From a virus, in the IMG/VR virus record IMGVR_UViG_3300022725_000147, positions 1 to 26,241 of that record: a stretch of DNA of 26,241 bases; one strand, given 5' to 3'. The first letter of the stretch is position 1. Every line of letters begins with the position of its first letter. The notes beneath the pieces are model-generated. The model searched no databases and was not told the DNA's origin. It saw nothing but the letters and a program-made list of their open reading frames with translations. The position numbers were made by a program, and so were the translations under genes. Below are positions 1 through 6,677 of this stretch, piece after piece.

Positions 1-1
1 C

Positions 2-898
2 AGACATATTATTCATCCCATATGGTTTGCGATCCCATTATTAGCGGTTTTGATCTGGCTGTCTGTGCGTTGGGGGCTGGCACCTTTACAAACCATCGTA
101 CATGATGTCAAAAGCCGGGCACCGGATAATCTTCGGCCGATTACCTATTCGAAAACACCACGTGAAATCTTGCCATTGACGCAAGCCTTGAATAACCTTT
201 TTGTCCGCATTTCGCGCCTGTTGGATAAGGAAAGACGTTTTACAGATGATGCGGCCCATGAGTTACGCACGCCCTTGAGCGTCATAAAAACCCATGCCCA
301 ATTAATCCAGAATGCCCGCAATTACACGGAACGACAACAGGCAATCACAGGTCTGGAGGATGGGGCGGACCGGGCCATAAGACTTGTCAATCAGCTGCTT
401 GTACTTGCCCGGCTTGATAGTCAATATCAAGAGATCGGGCAGGATCTTGTCTGTTTGAATGATATAATTAAACAGACCGTTATGAATGAGACCATCCACG
501 CGATTGGTAAAAAAATTGACCTGGGTGTTTCCTTGAATGAAGAAGACCGGATCTATATTTGTGCCAACTCTGAAATGATTATGGTGCTGTTGTCGAACCT
601 GCTTTCCAATGCCCTTCGCTATACACCGGATCACGGGGAAGTCACCGTTACTCTGCGCCGACAGGGGCCGCGGGCAGAGGTTCTGATCGAAGATAGTGGC
701 CCCGGCATTGATCGGCAGGATATAGACCGTGTGTTTGAGAGGTTTTATCGGGCGACCGGGAACCGGGAAGATGGCAGCGGTCTTGGCTTGTCTATAGTGG
801 CGCGTATTGCTGAGTTATATGGAGTTGATATCCGCCTGGAAAACCGTGTTGCAGAAAAAGGGCTGAGAGCTGTTGCTGTTTTTTCTATAATGAGCTGA
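2..898 (+). CDS. Sensor histidine kinase, 3' part (5' end outside window)
   Basis: This is the C-terminal part of a membrane sensor kinase that autophosphorylates on histidine and passes phosphate to a response regulator. The reading frame is open back to the window edge, so the start is outside; a TTG at 50 is not a credible start. A TM stretch (WFAIPLLAVLIWLSV) precedes a HAMP-like linker. Then come the H-box (DAAHELRTPL), N-box (LLSNLLSNALRYTP), G1 (EDSGPGID), F-box (ERFYRA) and G2 (GSGLGLSIV). The order and the short loop fit the QseC/TctE/PmrB-type group. It is the only clear host gene in the window and lies just outside the prophage junction. The partner regulator is presumably upstream. 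Stimulus unknown. Confidence 0.93.
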   Translation, partial: RHIIHPIWFAIPLLAVLIWLSVRWGLAPLQTIVHDVKSRAPDNLRPITYSKTPREILPLTQALNNLFVRISRLLDKERRFTDDAAHELRTPLSVIKTHAQLIQNARNYTERQQAITGLEDGADRAIRLVNQLLVLARLDSQYQEIGQDLVCLNDIIKQTVMNETIHAIGKKIDLGVSLNEEDRIYICANSEMIMVLLSNLLSNALRYTPDHGEVTVTLRRQGPRAEVLIEDSGPGIDRQDIDRVFERFYRATGNREDGSGLGLSIVARIAELYGVDIRLENRVAEKGLRAVAVFSIMS

Positions 899-980
899 TA
901 GATTTAGACAAGGCATGGACATAAAAAGAGGGGCTAAGAAAGGCAGCTTGCTCCAGTTTATGTGGCGGCGGACAAGGTAA

Positions 981-1012
981 AGAAAAACCCGCTAAGTCAT
1001 TGACCTAGCGGG
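981..1012 (-). terminator. Intrinsic terminator downstream of the tRNA-Thr 3' end
   Basis: On the minus strand the hairpin CCCGCTA / TAGCGGG, with an 11-nt loop, is followed by a T-rich run at 987-981. It sits just past the CCA end of the tRNA-Thr fragment, so it is probably the original host terminator of that tRNA gene, left at this end when the phage integrated. Confidence 0.8.
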
Positions 1013-1019
1013 TAAATTC

Positions 1020-1065
1020 TGGTGCCTCCACACGGACTCGAACCGCGGACCTACTGATTACAAAT
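1020..1065 (-). other. Prophage attachment site: 3' half of tRNA-Thr(UGU)
   Basis: Read on the minus strand, this 46-bp stretch contains the 3' half of a tRNA: anticodon loop with TGT, 3' side of the anticodon stem, variable loop, T-arm with GGTTCGAGTCC, acceptor strand and encoded CCA. The identity to a tRNA ends right at the anticodon (position 1065). The DNA beyond shows no D-arm or 5' acceptor strand. A tRNA 3' half next to phage lysis genes is the classic att core duplicated by integration. The intact tRNA-Thr should be rebuilt at the other prophage end, which is not in the window. Whether to call this attL or attR depends on the integrase position. Confidence 0.88.
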
Positions 1066-1068
1066 GTG

Positions 1069-1147
1069 TGTACTATGTAATGAAATCAATGTACTAGCTT
1101 CCGTATTTTGTCCAACTTTCCCATTTTTTCGGGTGATTTATTGGACA
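1069..1147. repeat. Candidate integrase arm-type repeats beside the att core
   Basis: TGTACTA occurs twice (1069-1075 and 1090-1096), 21 bp apart, about two helical turns. It is followed by an inverted pair TGTCCAA (1109-1115) and TTGGACA (1141-1147). The stretch lies between the att core and the last lysis gene and has no gene. Arm-type sites of tyrosine integrases are usually short repeats in this position. That these serve the integrase is inferred from position only. Confidence 0.35.
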
Positions 1148-1152
1148 GGTTT

Positions 1153-1803
1153 TTATGACTTGAAAAGCCCCTTCATAGTCTCCATAAACCCACCCACCGA
1201 CCCGGTGATATCACCCACAGTAACCCCGTCCTTGTGACCAACGGCCTTGCCGACTTCTCGCATGCCCATATAGGTCATGATTACGCCTGCGGCCCAGCCG
1301 ATCATGTTGGTGTATAGGTCGTTGAGGACACCATCCAAAGAAATCAGCGCGATTTGATTGGGGAGGGCTGCAAATGCAGCGTTCAAAGTATTGTAGAGAG
1401 CCAGCATTAAATTGACGGCCACCGTCGCCAAAGGTGGAAAAACCACGGCCACAACCATCCAGCGGACTGCCCATGGCCGGGTGGTCATGCGCATGACGGC
1501 TATATCACCACGTTGACGTTCCGGGATTGCGTTGAGGGTTGTAGCATCCACCTGCCCGCCCTGTTGTGCAAGACGCTGTGTGATTGCCTGGTATTCTTCA
1601 ATCTCGACTTTCATCCGATCAATGAAAGCCTGTTGCTTGTCTGCGGGTAGGTTTTCTACCTCACTACGCAGTTGGTCCGTGTCTGTAGCCGCCGACGGCG
1701 TGCCGGCGACTTCCTCCACGACTTTTTTACCGACATCGAACAATTCAGTTGCGCTTGAGATAGCGGAGAATATTGCGGGGAGGGCTGCAAGAAAAGCGAC
1801 CAT
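1153..1803 (-). CDS. Holin, 3TM (GTA-type) family
   Basis: This 216-residue protein is probably the holin that permeabilises the inner membrane at the end of the lytic cycle and lets the endolysin reach the wall. It has a hydrophobic N-terminus (AALPAIFSAISSA), a charged helical region (about 40-105) and two strong membrane segments near residues 111-137 and 160-182. The arrangement and the RPWAVRWMVV entry into the first strong segment fit the 3TM holin family (PF11351-like), common in alphaproteobacterial phages and gene transfer agents. An AGGAGG lies 5 nt before the ATG and overlaps the end of the upstream endolysin gene. It is the last prophage gene before the att site. Confidence 0.8.
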   Translation of the reverse strand: MVAFLAALPAIFSAISSATELFDVGKKVVEEVAGTPSAATDTDQLRSEVENLPADKQQAFIDRMKVEIEEYQAITQRLAQQGGQVDATTLNAIPERQRGDIAVMRMTTRPWAVRWMVVAVVFPPLATVAVNLMLALYNTLNAAFAALPNQIALISLDGVLNDLYTNMIGWAAGVIMTYMGMREVGKAVGHKDGVTVGDITGSVGGFMETMKGLFKS

Positions 1804-1812
1804 GTCAGCCTC

Positions 1813-2217
1813 CTATTCCACATCGTTATAGAAATGGTGTTTCCCGATTGTCACGCATGGGGTTTTGCCTTCAGCCCAGGGCGTAGACCAACCATCAACG
1901 TGATAATGGGTAGCCCCTTGCACAAGATCAGCATAACGCCCGGCCATAACGCCCGCTGCGATATGCAAGCAGCGCAGGAACTGACGAGACTTTTCCGTTA
2001 AGGCAAGCAGCTTTTCCCGATTGGGGTCTTTTTTATTCCAACAGGAAAATTGCCAAGCCTTTTGGCACACGGATTTGATGTCGTGGCCCCACCATTTGGG
2101 TTTCTTGGTCCGGTTCAGGATGACCTGCGCAACTGCTATCACGCCTTCATCAGGTTCTCCGCGTGCCTCGCCGTACAGGGTACGCGCGAGGGTGTCCAAA
2201 TGTTCAAGTTGGTTCAT
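1813..2217 (-). CDS. Endolysin, SleB-like cell wall hydrolase
   Basis: This 134-residue peptidoglycan hydrolase belongs to the SleB/Hydrolase_2 type (PF07486). The family signature is clear: LARTLYGEARGE near the N-terminus with the presumed catalytic glutamate, VAQVILNR, then a Trp-rich middle (PKWWG, WQFSCW) and the C-terminal ATHYH motif followed by WSTPWA. There is no signal peptide, so release through the holin encoded just downstream (9 nt apart) is expected. AAGGAG lies 7 nt before the ATG. Together with the 3TM holin and the small membrane-anchored coiled-coil protein upstream it forms the lysis cassette. Confidence 0.9.
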   Translation of the reverse strand: MNQLEHLDTLARTLYGEARGEPDEGVIAVAQVILNRTKKPKWWGHDIKSVCQKAWQFSCWNKKDPNREKLLALTEKSRQFLRCLHIAAGVMAGRYADLVQGATHYHVDGWSTPWAEGKTPCVTIGKHHFYNDVE

Positions 2218-2232
2218 GGGTTACTCCTTACT

Positions 2233-2544
2233 CTACGCGACGATTTCGCGGTTGTGTGTTTCGTCAAGCTTCTTTTCGATGCGCACAAGGTGGCCGGTTA
2301 GCCGTCGCTCAACATCTTTCAGGTATTCGATCGAGGCGTAATTTTTGGCAACCTCCAACTTATAGGCGGACAATTCTTCCTTAAGACGATCCACCCGAAG
2401 GCCGTTCGCGGTTGTCGCAGCTTCGTTGCCTTCCCGGACAGCCTTAATTTGCCCGTTAAAGTAAACCCACAGCACCCAGAAAAGGGGGAAAATGATGATA
2501 GTCAAGGCCCATGCAAGGCCTGCGTTCAGTGTTACGTCCGCCAC
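2233..2544 (-). CDS. Small membrane-anchored coiled-coil lysis-region protein
   Basis: This 103-residue protein has one N-terminal membrane segment (about residues 10-29, rich in Ile, Phe and Trp) followed by a long charged helix with heptad character to the C-terminus. The start is GTG: AAAGGAG lies 6 nt before it, and the overlapping ATG one frame away gives only MWRT and a stop. Topology and place, directly upstream of the endolysin, suit a lysis accessory such as an inner-membrane spanin subunit or an antiholin. No partner outer spanin was recognised and the length is short for Rz, so the function is an inference. Confidence 0.7.
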   Translation of the reverse strand: MADVTLNAGLAWALTIIIFPLFWVLWVYFNGQIKAVREGNEAATTANGLRVDRLKEELSAYKLEVAKNYASIEYLKDVERRLTGHLVRIEKKLDETHNREIVA

Positions 2545-2555
2545 ATTTATCTCCT

Positions 2556-2924
2556 TTATGAAATCGTCAATCCTGCCGGTTGCACGGCTTTGAGGTCTTC
2601 CGGCGTTTGTGCGGTTTCAATGGCCGGATCGGCCGGGGCATCACGCAACGCCTGTTTTTGTGCGGCAAGGGACGTCTGCAAGGGGGTGTTGCCGTCTTCA
2701 AGCGCCTTCATGAATTCTGCATCAAGTTTTTCCAGTTTCGACTTGCGGGCCGTACGGATTTTATCGCGCCAGATTTCGCGCGCCTTGGTCATGTCCACGT
2801 CAATAACGTCCTGCCCGTCAAGCTGCCACGCATCACGGAAGGTGCGATCTTGTGGTGTGGTGGCCGCTGTTGCATCGGCAGTGCCTTGCGGTGTGAAGAT
2901 ATAGCTTTGCGGTTTCGGTGCCAT
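2556..2924 (-). CDS. Phage tail-fibre assembly-like protein
   Basis: The 122-residue product contains a pattern I associate with phage tail-region small proteins: DRTFRDAWQLDG, then VDMTKAREIWRDKIRTARK, a LEKLDAEFMKALEDGNT segment and QKQALRDAPADPAI. The last part resembles tail-fibre assembly chaperones (Phage_tail_APC-like). The start is the ATG at 2924, because AAAGGAGGT lies directly upstream of it and the ATG overlaps the previous stop as TAATG. An in-frame ATG 24 nt upstream would have no such site. The protein is expected to act as a chaperone or capping protein during fibre assembly rather than as a virion component. Confidence 0.7.
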   Translation of the reverse strand: MAPKPQSYIFTPQGTADATAATTPQDRTFRDAWQLDGQDVIDVDMTKAREIWRDKIRTARKSKLEKLDAEFMKALEDGNTPLQTSLAAQKQALRDAPADPAIETAQTPEDLKAVQPAGLTIS

Positions 2925-3439
2925 TATGCGACCTCCTTTAGTGCCCAAGCGTTGCGGAATTCGCGGCTCTGAGGCAGTTGCGTTTTACGACAAATTACGA
3001 ATTTAGGGCGGTTGCCTTGACTGCCCTGCCAAACATGTGCGGGCACATCTTTTTGAATGAGATATTCAATAGCTTCTTCCTCACTCATCGGCCCGATAAG
3101 GGGCGTATCGTGGAGAATACGCCCGTTGATAATCCGACCATTATCATCGGTTTCCAGCCGGTGATAGACTTCCACAGGTGGCAGGATACCGCCGTGTAGG
3201 GCGCAGGCCATCCAGTTGGGGTCTGGTACCAAGATAGACGCCGGGCTGTCTATATTAGCTTCAAACACCACACGATAATCAGACTGGACGGGTGGTAAAA
3301 CACGGGCATAACTAAGCCGCTCATGGAGCTTAAGTTTAGGAAAATCGGAGAATGACACAAATCCATAGCGTTTGCGGATTTGCACTGGCAATTTCCATAC
3401 AAGGCGCTTCCACAGCGGGAGTTTTTGCAAGTCTGTCAT
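2924..3439 (-). CDS. Phage tail-region protein of unknown function
   Basis: This 171-residue protein has no domain I recognise. The start is taken at 3439, where ATGA overlaps the previous stop; an upstream in-frame ATG would run into the preceding gene. It is translationally coupled on both sides. The middle contains DPNWMACALHGGILPP and SEEEAIEYLIQKDVPAHVW. The extreme C-terminus, REFRNAWALKEVA, resembles the DRTFRDAWQLDG start of the conserved part of the next protein, as if one ancestral protein was split or partly duplicated at this junction. A role in the fibre or its assembly is inferred from position only. Confidence 0.7.
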   Translation of the reverse strand: MTDLQKLPLWKRLVWKLPVQIRKRYGFVSFSDFPKLKLHERLSYARVLPPVQSDYRVVFEANIDSPASILVPDPNWMACALHGGILPPVEVYHRLETDDNGRIINGRILHDTPLIGPMSEEEAIEYLIQKDVPAHVWQGSQGNRPKFVICRKTQLPQSREFRNAWALKEVA

Positions 3440-3828
3440 GCCAAGCCCCCCATTACGTGACAAAAGCAAGGGTTAGTGTCTCTCAGGCCCCCGTCATAAA
3501 TCTGCGCCCTGAATGAAGATGCTGTCTGACCTGACAGGTCTCCCTCGGCATTACCAACATTAAAAACTTCCCCGGGCGCTGTGCTATCCAGCCCTGCTGT
3601 GCCAACAGGGGCATTTTCATTACTCACGAACACGTTTGTGTAGGACAACGTAAAGTCCCCTACACCGTTGTCTGTGACAGAGCTGAAATTAAACGAACCT
3701 TCTAAAGCACCGCCGCTGTTCGGTAGGAACCGCGCCCAAGCCTTCGCAGACCCCTGCACGATCCCTTCTGTAGAAAGCTCTTTAGTGCCGTCCAGTGTTT
3801 GGAGGCCTGCTGTAACTACTTTACTCAT
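3436..3828 (-). CDS. Small tail-fibre tip-like protein, paralogue A
   Basis: This 130-residue protein has the pattern AKAWARF followed by SFNFSSVTDNGVGDFTLSYT. Phage fibre-region proteins often carry an AKAW...SYNVSSITDNGTGDYTVNF-type domain, predicted to be a beta-rich distal fibre or receptor-contact module. The next gene upstream carries the same domain in diverged form (VKPWVNM, YGVSSTLDQGTGRYDINW), so the two look like tandem paralogues. Start and stop both sit in ATGA overlaps with neighbours. There are two cysteines near the end (CFCH). It is probably a structural protein at the fibre end; host attachment is an inference. Confidence 0.7.
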   Translation of the reverse strand: MSKVVTAGLQTLDGTKELSTEGIVQGSAKAWARFLPNSGGALEGSFNFSSVTDNGVGDFTLSYTNVFVSNENAPVGTAGLDSTAPGEVFNVGNAEGDLSGQTASSFRAQIYDGGLRDTNPCFCHVMGGLA

Positions 3829-4214
3829 GCCAAATCTCCCCGTGTCAGAACACTAATCTCGCCACTGTCATACTTGGCACCATTATCTGAGCGTACAGAT
3901 AGGTTGAGCATAGACGCAGTCTTGGGTGTGCCTGTGCTTTCAGGATCACCCACCATCAATGTACAGGTATAGGCAGTTCCGCCGCTGGATGAACCAACGG
4001 CTGCATAATCGCTTGAGGCAAACATTGTAGACCAGTTAATGTCATAACGCCCTGTTCCTTGATCCAGCGTGGATGACACACCGTAGCTCGCAAGAACACT
4101 TGCGTTATTACCGTTCATATTAACCCACGGCTTTACTTTGTCGTAACCGGGCAACTCAACAGGAGAACCATCGGCCTTCTCTACACGATCAACGTGAAGA
4201 ATACTCTCGACCAT
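3825..4214 (-). CDS. Small tail-fibre tip-like protein, paralogue B
   Basis: This 129-residue protein has the same domain as its downstream neighbour: VKPWVNM, then SYGVSSTLDQGTGRYDINW. The ATG at 4214 is chosen because GGAGGG precedes it and it overlaps the fibre gene stop as TAATG. The N-terminal 25 residues (SILHVDRVEKADGSPVELPG) differ from paralogue A and may anchor it to the fibre. The gene end overlaps the next start by 4 nt. Two adjacent, diverged copies suggest heteromeric fibre tips or exchangeable receptor-binding modules. Confidence 0.7.
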   Translation of the reverse strand: MVESILHVDRVEKADGSPVELPGYDKVKPWVNMNGNNASVLASYGVSSTLDQGTGRYDINWSTMFASSDYAAVGSSSGGTAYTCTLMVGDPESTGTPKTASMLNLSVRSDNGAKYDSGEISVLTRGDLA

Positions 4215-5281
4215 TATCCGACCCTCCATGTACATCCGGGTTTAACAGTTACAGTGAACCCGCTTTCAATTGTGATAGGCCCGGCGGCATTGACGTTTAC
4301 AGCTTTGTAGATCGTGTGGGCGCCTGTGCCTGCATCCGCGATATCAATGGCAGAACCGCCGAATGTGGTAGATAGTTGCAGGGTTGCCGCAGCAGCGTTG
4401 ACTACGCGGTAGGGCGTTTCAACCGCAAGGCCAGCAGGCAGCGTCCCGTCTGTTTCCAGATAGACGATATCGCCGTTTTTGAACTTTTCGTCTGTACCTA
4501 CAGACAGAGTGTCCGCACCTGCATCCACCGTGAATGTATTGTTCAGGTCCCACAGCGTGGTGTCGGTACCGATATAGGGATCATTGATACGTTGGCCTGT
4601 GTCACCGATGCCGGGGCCGCCCCCCTGAACGCCGGTAAGCTGAGAGCCATCCCCATTGGGAGCTAAAACGTCAGTACCGATTTTTACCCCGAGGTTTTCC
4701 CGGGAAAGCGCTTTATCTGGCAAATCCGATAAGTTATTCCCTGCCAACAGTTTTGCGGCCAATGCAGCAACAAGGCCACTCACATCATCAATCTCATGCC
4801 CATGTCCCGCCTGCGCCTCTTGAATGACTTGCTGAAAATCAAAAAACAGCGTCAGGTTCCCTGTGACCAGATCATCGTCAAAAACCCCGGCTACATGGGT
4901 ATTATTGATAACGTACCAGTTCTTATCAAGCGCTCCGCCCTCGTTGTTTTGAACAAGCTCGGTTGCGTAATAAGCTGTACCCGTCACCCATGCTCCACGA
5001 TTGCGCCCCGTCACAGGAATAATACCGGTTGTCACATCTCCGGCACCGAGCCCGGACACTTCACCTATGACCGGCATGTCAATATAGGCGGGGGTTACAA
5101 CCTTCCCTTCACTATCCAGCTTCTGCGGGTTTTCAAGCAATTCCGAACCAGTCGGGCCAGCATACAAAGTCGCCAACGTTGACGTTTTCTTTCCCTCGCT
5201 ATCGATCGTGTAGAAGGCAAGGGTTTTACCAACATACATAGGGTTTGCGAGAGTAAAGTCCTGAATGGCAATGCGGGTCAT
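4214..5281 (-). CDS. Tail fibre protein
   Basis: This 355-residue protein is the best candidate for the main fibre or host-recognition protein. It has an N-terminal domain (1-110), then a GHGHEIDDVSGL turn, a NNLSDLPDKALSRENLGV segment typical of fibre shafts, a Gly-rich linker (TGVQGGGPGIGDTG), and a beta-rich C-terminus ending in a short repeat-like strand region. It is short for a podovirus fibre or tailspike. TTG and ATG are adjacent at 5284 and 5281; the ATG, 8 nt after GGAG, is preferred. It follows the gp4-like adaptor by 3 nt and is coupled to the small tip-like proteins downstream. Confidence 0.75.
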   Translation of the reverse strand: MTRIAIQDFTLANPMYVGKTLAFYTIDSEGKKTSTLATLYAGPTGSELLENPQKLDSEGKVVTPAYIDMPVIGEVSGLGAGDVTTGIIPVTGRNRGAWVTGTAYYATELVQNNEGGALDKNWYVINNTHVAGVFDDDLVTGNLTLFFDFQQVIQEAQAGHGHEIDDVSGLVAALAAKLLAGNNLSDLPDKALSRENLGVKIGTDVLAPNGDGSQLTGVQGGGPGIGDTGQRINDPYIGTDTTLWDLNNTFTVDAGADTLSVGTDEKFKNGDIVYLETDGTLPAGLAVETPYRVVNAAAATLQLSTTFGGSAIDIADAGTGAHTIYKAVNVNAAGPITIESGFTVTVKPGCTWRVG

Positions 5282-5284
5282 CAA

Positions 5285-5986
5285 TTATACTCCGTCATAA
5301 TACGGGGTGATGGGATTGGCCGTTTCAAAAGAGCGGTCAAATGCTTGCAGCTTGAACAAGGTGACATCAGCCAGTTTGCCAAATCGATCAACCTCACGAA
5401 GAGGTAGGCGACGCACCGGACCATCCCCAATTTCAGCGGCCAAGGCATAGATTGCCCAGCGTTGCCAACTGGGGCGCAGGCCTGTTTGGGAATTTGAGTT
5501 GCCATAAAAGGTTGAGGAGAACTTCTGAAATGTGAGCTCAAAAGTAACGTTGTCGTCACCGGGCGTCGGCCACACTTTCAATACAGGGTCAGAACTACGG
5601 TCGATATAGGCATACTGCGGGCCACCTCCGGCAGCAGTATCAAGCGCATCAAAGCGCGCTTTAGACAAAAGCTTGACCTCTTGGCGCGAACTTCCTGTTT
5701 CTGCATAGGCAGAAAGGGGGAAGGCCATGCCATCATTGGGCCAGTCAGCCCCTGCAACTGTTTTCAGATTATAGACCTGCGTATCCGCCGAAAGAGCAAA
5801 CGACACCTTATCCTCAACAAGAAAGTTGATGTACTCCGTACCGGCCAGCTCGCTCATAATCAGGTCCAGCCAGTGAAGACCTTCTTCCAGTTCAATGGTA
5901 TCGGCGGCAGTGTCATTGATGGAGAGGCTGCCAATTTTACGCAGCGCTCTTTCCACAATCTCTTTGGCGGATAGCGAAATCGGCAT
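5285..5986 (-). CDS. P22 gp4-like head-tail adaptor (tail accessory factor)
   Basis: This 233-residue protein resembles the P22 tail accessory factor gp4, which binds under the portal ring, closes the DNA-filled head and offers the site for the tail. Supporting features are the N-terminal helical pattern KEIVERALRKIG with TIELEEGLHWLDLIMSEL, the central VLKVWPTPGDDNVTFELTF strand typical of adaptor proteins, and RPSWQRWAIYALAAEI followed by a C-terminal helix. The P22-like portal in the same cassette supports the call. AAGGTG lies 7 nt before the ATG. In P22 the nozzle gene gp10 and needle gene gp26 follow; here the fibre gene follows at once. Confidence 0.8.
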   Translation of the reverse strand: MPISLSAKEIVERALRKIGSLSINDTAADTIELEEGLHWLDLIMSELAGTEYINFLVEDKVSFALSADTQVYNLKTVAGADWPNDGMAFPLSAYAETGSSRQEVKLLSKARFDALDTAAGGGPQYAYIDRSSDPVLKVWPTPGDDNVTFELTFQKFSSTFYGNSNSQTGLRPSWQRWAIYALAAEIGDGPVRRLPLREVDRFGKLADVTLFKLQAFDRSFETANPITPYYDGV

Positions 5987-5997
5987 CTGTTGTCACC

Positions 5998-6597
5998 TTA
6001 ATCTAAAATACCGTCCATTTCGTCGGCATCCATTTCAAGTTCAAGGTCGTCCTCAGAAACAGCACCCGGAACCGGAATCCCGTACTTGTCGCGCAGGAAA
6101 TTGATCGCGTCTTCACGTTCCGCATCTTCGCCCAGGTTTTCACTGCCGGCGTACTGGCAACAACGGGCAAACAAAGCATCGGTGGTCAGTTCTCCAAGAC
6201 GGGCAACGACCTGACCGGTTTCCAGCTTGATGTTGTCACCGATTTTGGTGGTATCAGCCTTGGAGGTTGTGGGAACCAGCACTGTCAGTTCAGCGTCTTC
6301 ATAAATGTTGAATTCGCGAATGTGCAGGAAACGACGGGCATGGCCGGACGGCATTTTTGTCGCTTCACCGTATTTAAATTTGTACGTAAAAATACGCCCG
6401 TTCCCCACCTGCACCTCATGCTCACGCACATTGTGCGGCGCATTGGGGGCACAAGTGGTGTCAACGACATACAGAGCCGTGTCCGTTTCCTTTTTCACGT
6501 CCTGCTTTTGCGGCTTGGCGGCGGGTTTCTTGGCTTGGGGTTTCGGTGCGGCCTTTGCCGGCGCTTGCGGCTTGGCGACGGAGGGTTGTTCAGACAT
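5998..6597 (-). CDS. Capsid-adjacent structural protein of unknown function
   Basis: The 199-residue product starts with a disordered Pro/Ala/Lys-rich tail of about 40 residues and continues into a folded part (NVREHEVQVGNGRIFTYKFK, SGHARRFLHIREFNIY), ending with an acidic tail (EDDLELEMDADEMDGILD). AGGAG lies 7 nt before the ATG at 6597; an upstream in-frame ATG lies inside the terminator region and is not used. Position between the major capsid protein and the head-tail adaptor, behind a terminator, suggests a head completion or decoration protein made in lower amounts than capsid. I do not recognise a named family. Confidence 0.75.
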   Translation of the reverse strand: MSEQPSVAKPQAPAKAAPKPQAKKPAAKPQKQDVKKETDTALYVVDTTCAPNAPHNVREHEVQVGNGRIFTYKFKYGEATKMPSGHARRFLHIREFNIYEDAELTVLVPTTSKADTTKIGDNIKLETGQVVARLGELTTDALFARCCQYAGSENLGEDAEREDAINFLRDKYGIPVPGAVSEDDLELEMDADEMDGILD

Positions 6598-6625
6598 GAG
6601 AAAAACTCCTGATGGGAAAAGAAGC

Positions 6626-6657
6626 AAAAGGACGAGTACCGAAGTACCCGTCCTTTT
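6626..6657 (-). terminator. UUCG-tetraloop terminator after the major capsid gene
   Basis: On the minus strand a 14-bp stem, AAAAGGACGGGTAC with GTACTCGTCCTTTT, is closed by the extra-stable C(UUCG)G loop and has only one G-U wobble. It ends in TTTT and continues into a T-rich stretch. It lies 20 nt after the capsid stop codon and 29 nt before the next start. It should cut transcription or protect the capsid mRNA 3' end, so that capsid is made in excess over the adaptor and fibre. Confidence 0.8.
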
Positions 6658-6677
6658 AGGTGTGAGAAGGATGCGGC

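Noticed and set aside
899-980. Small gene after the histidine kinase
   Set aside because: No frame of useful length with a ribosome site is visible; the stretch looks like ordinary intergenic DNA.
1020-1065. Functional tRNA gene
   Set aside because: Only the 3' half is present; the D-arm, the 5' side of the anticodon stem and the 5' acceptor strand are missing on the phage side.
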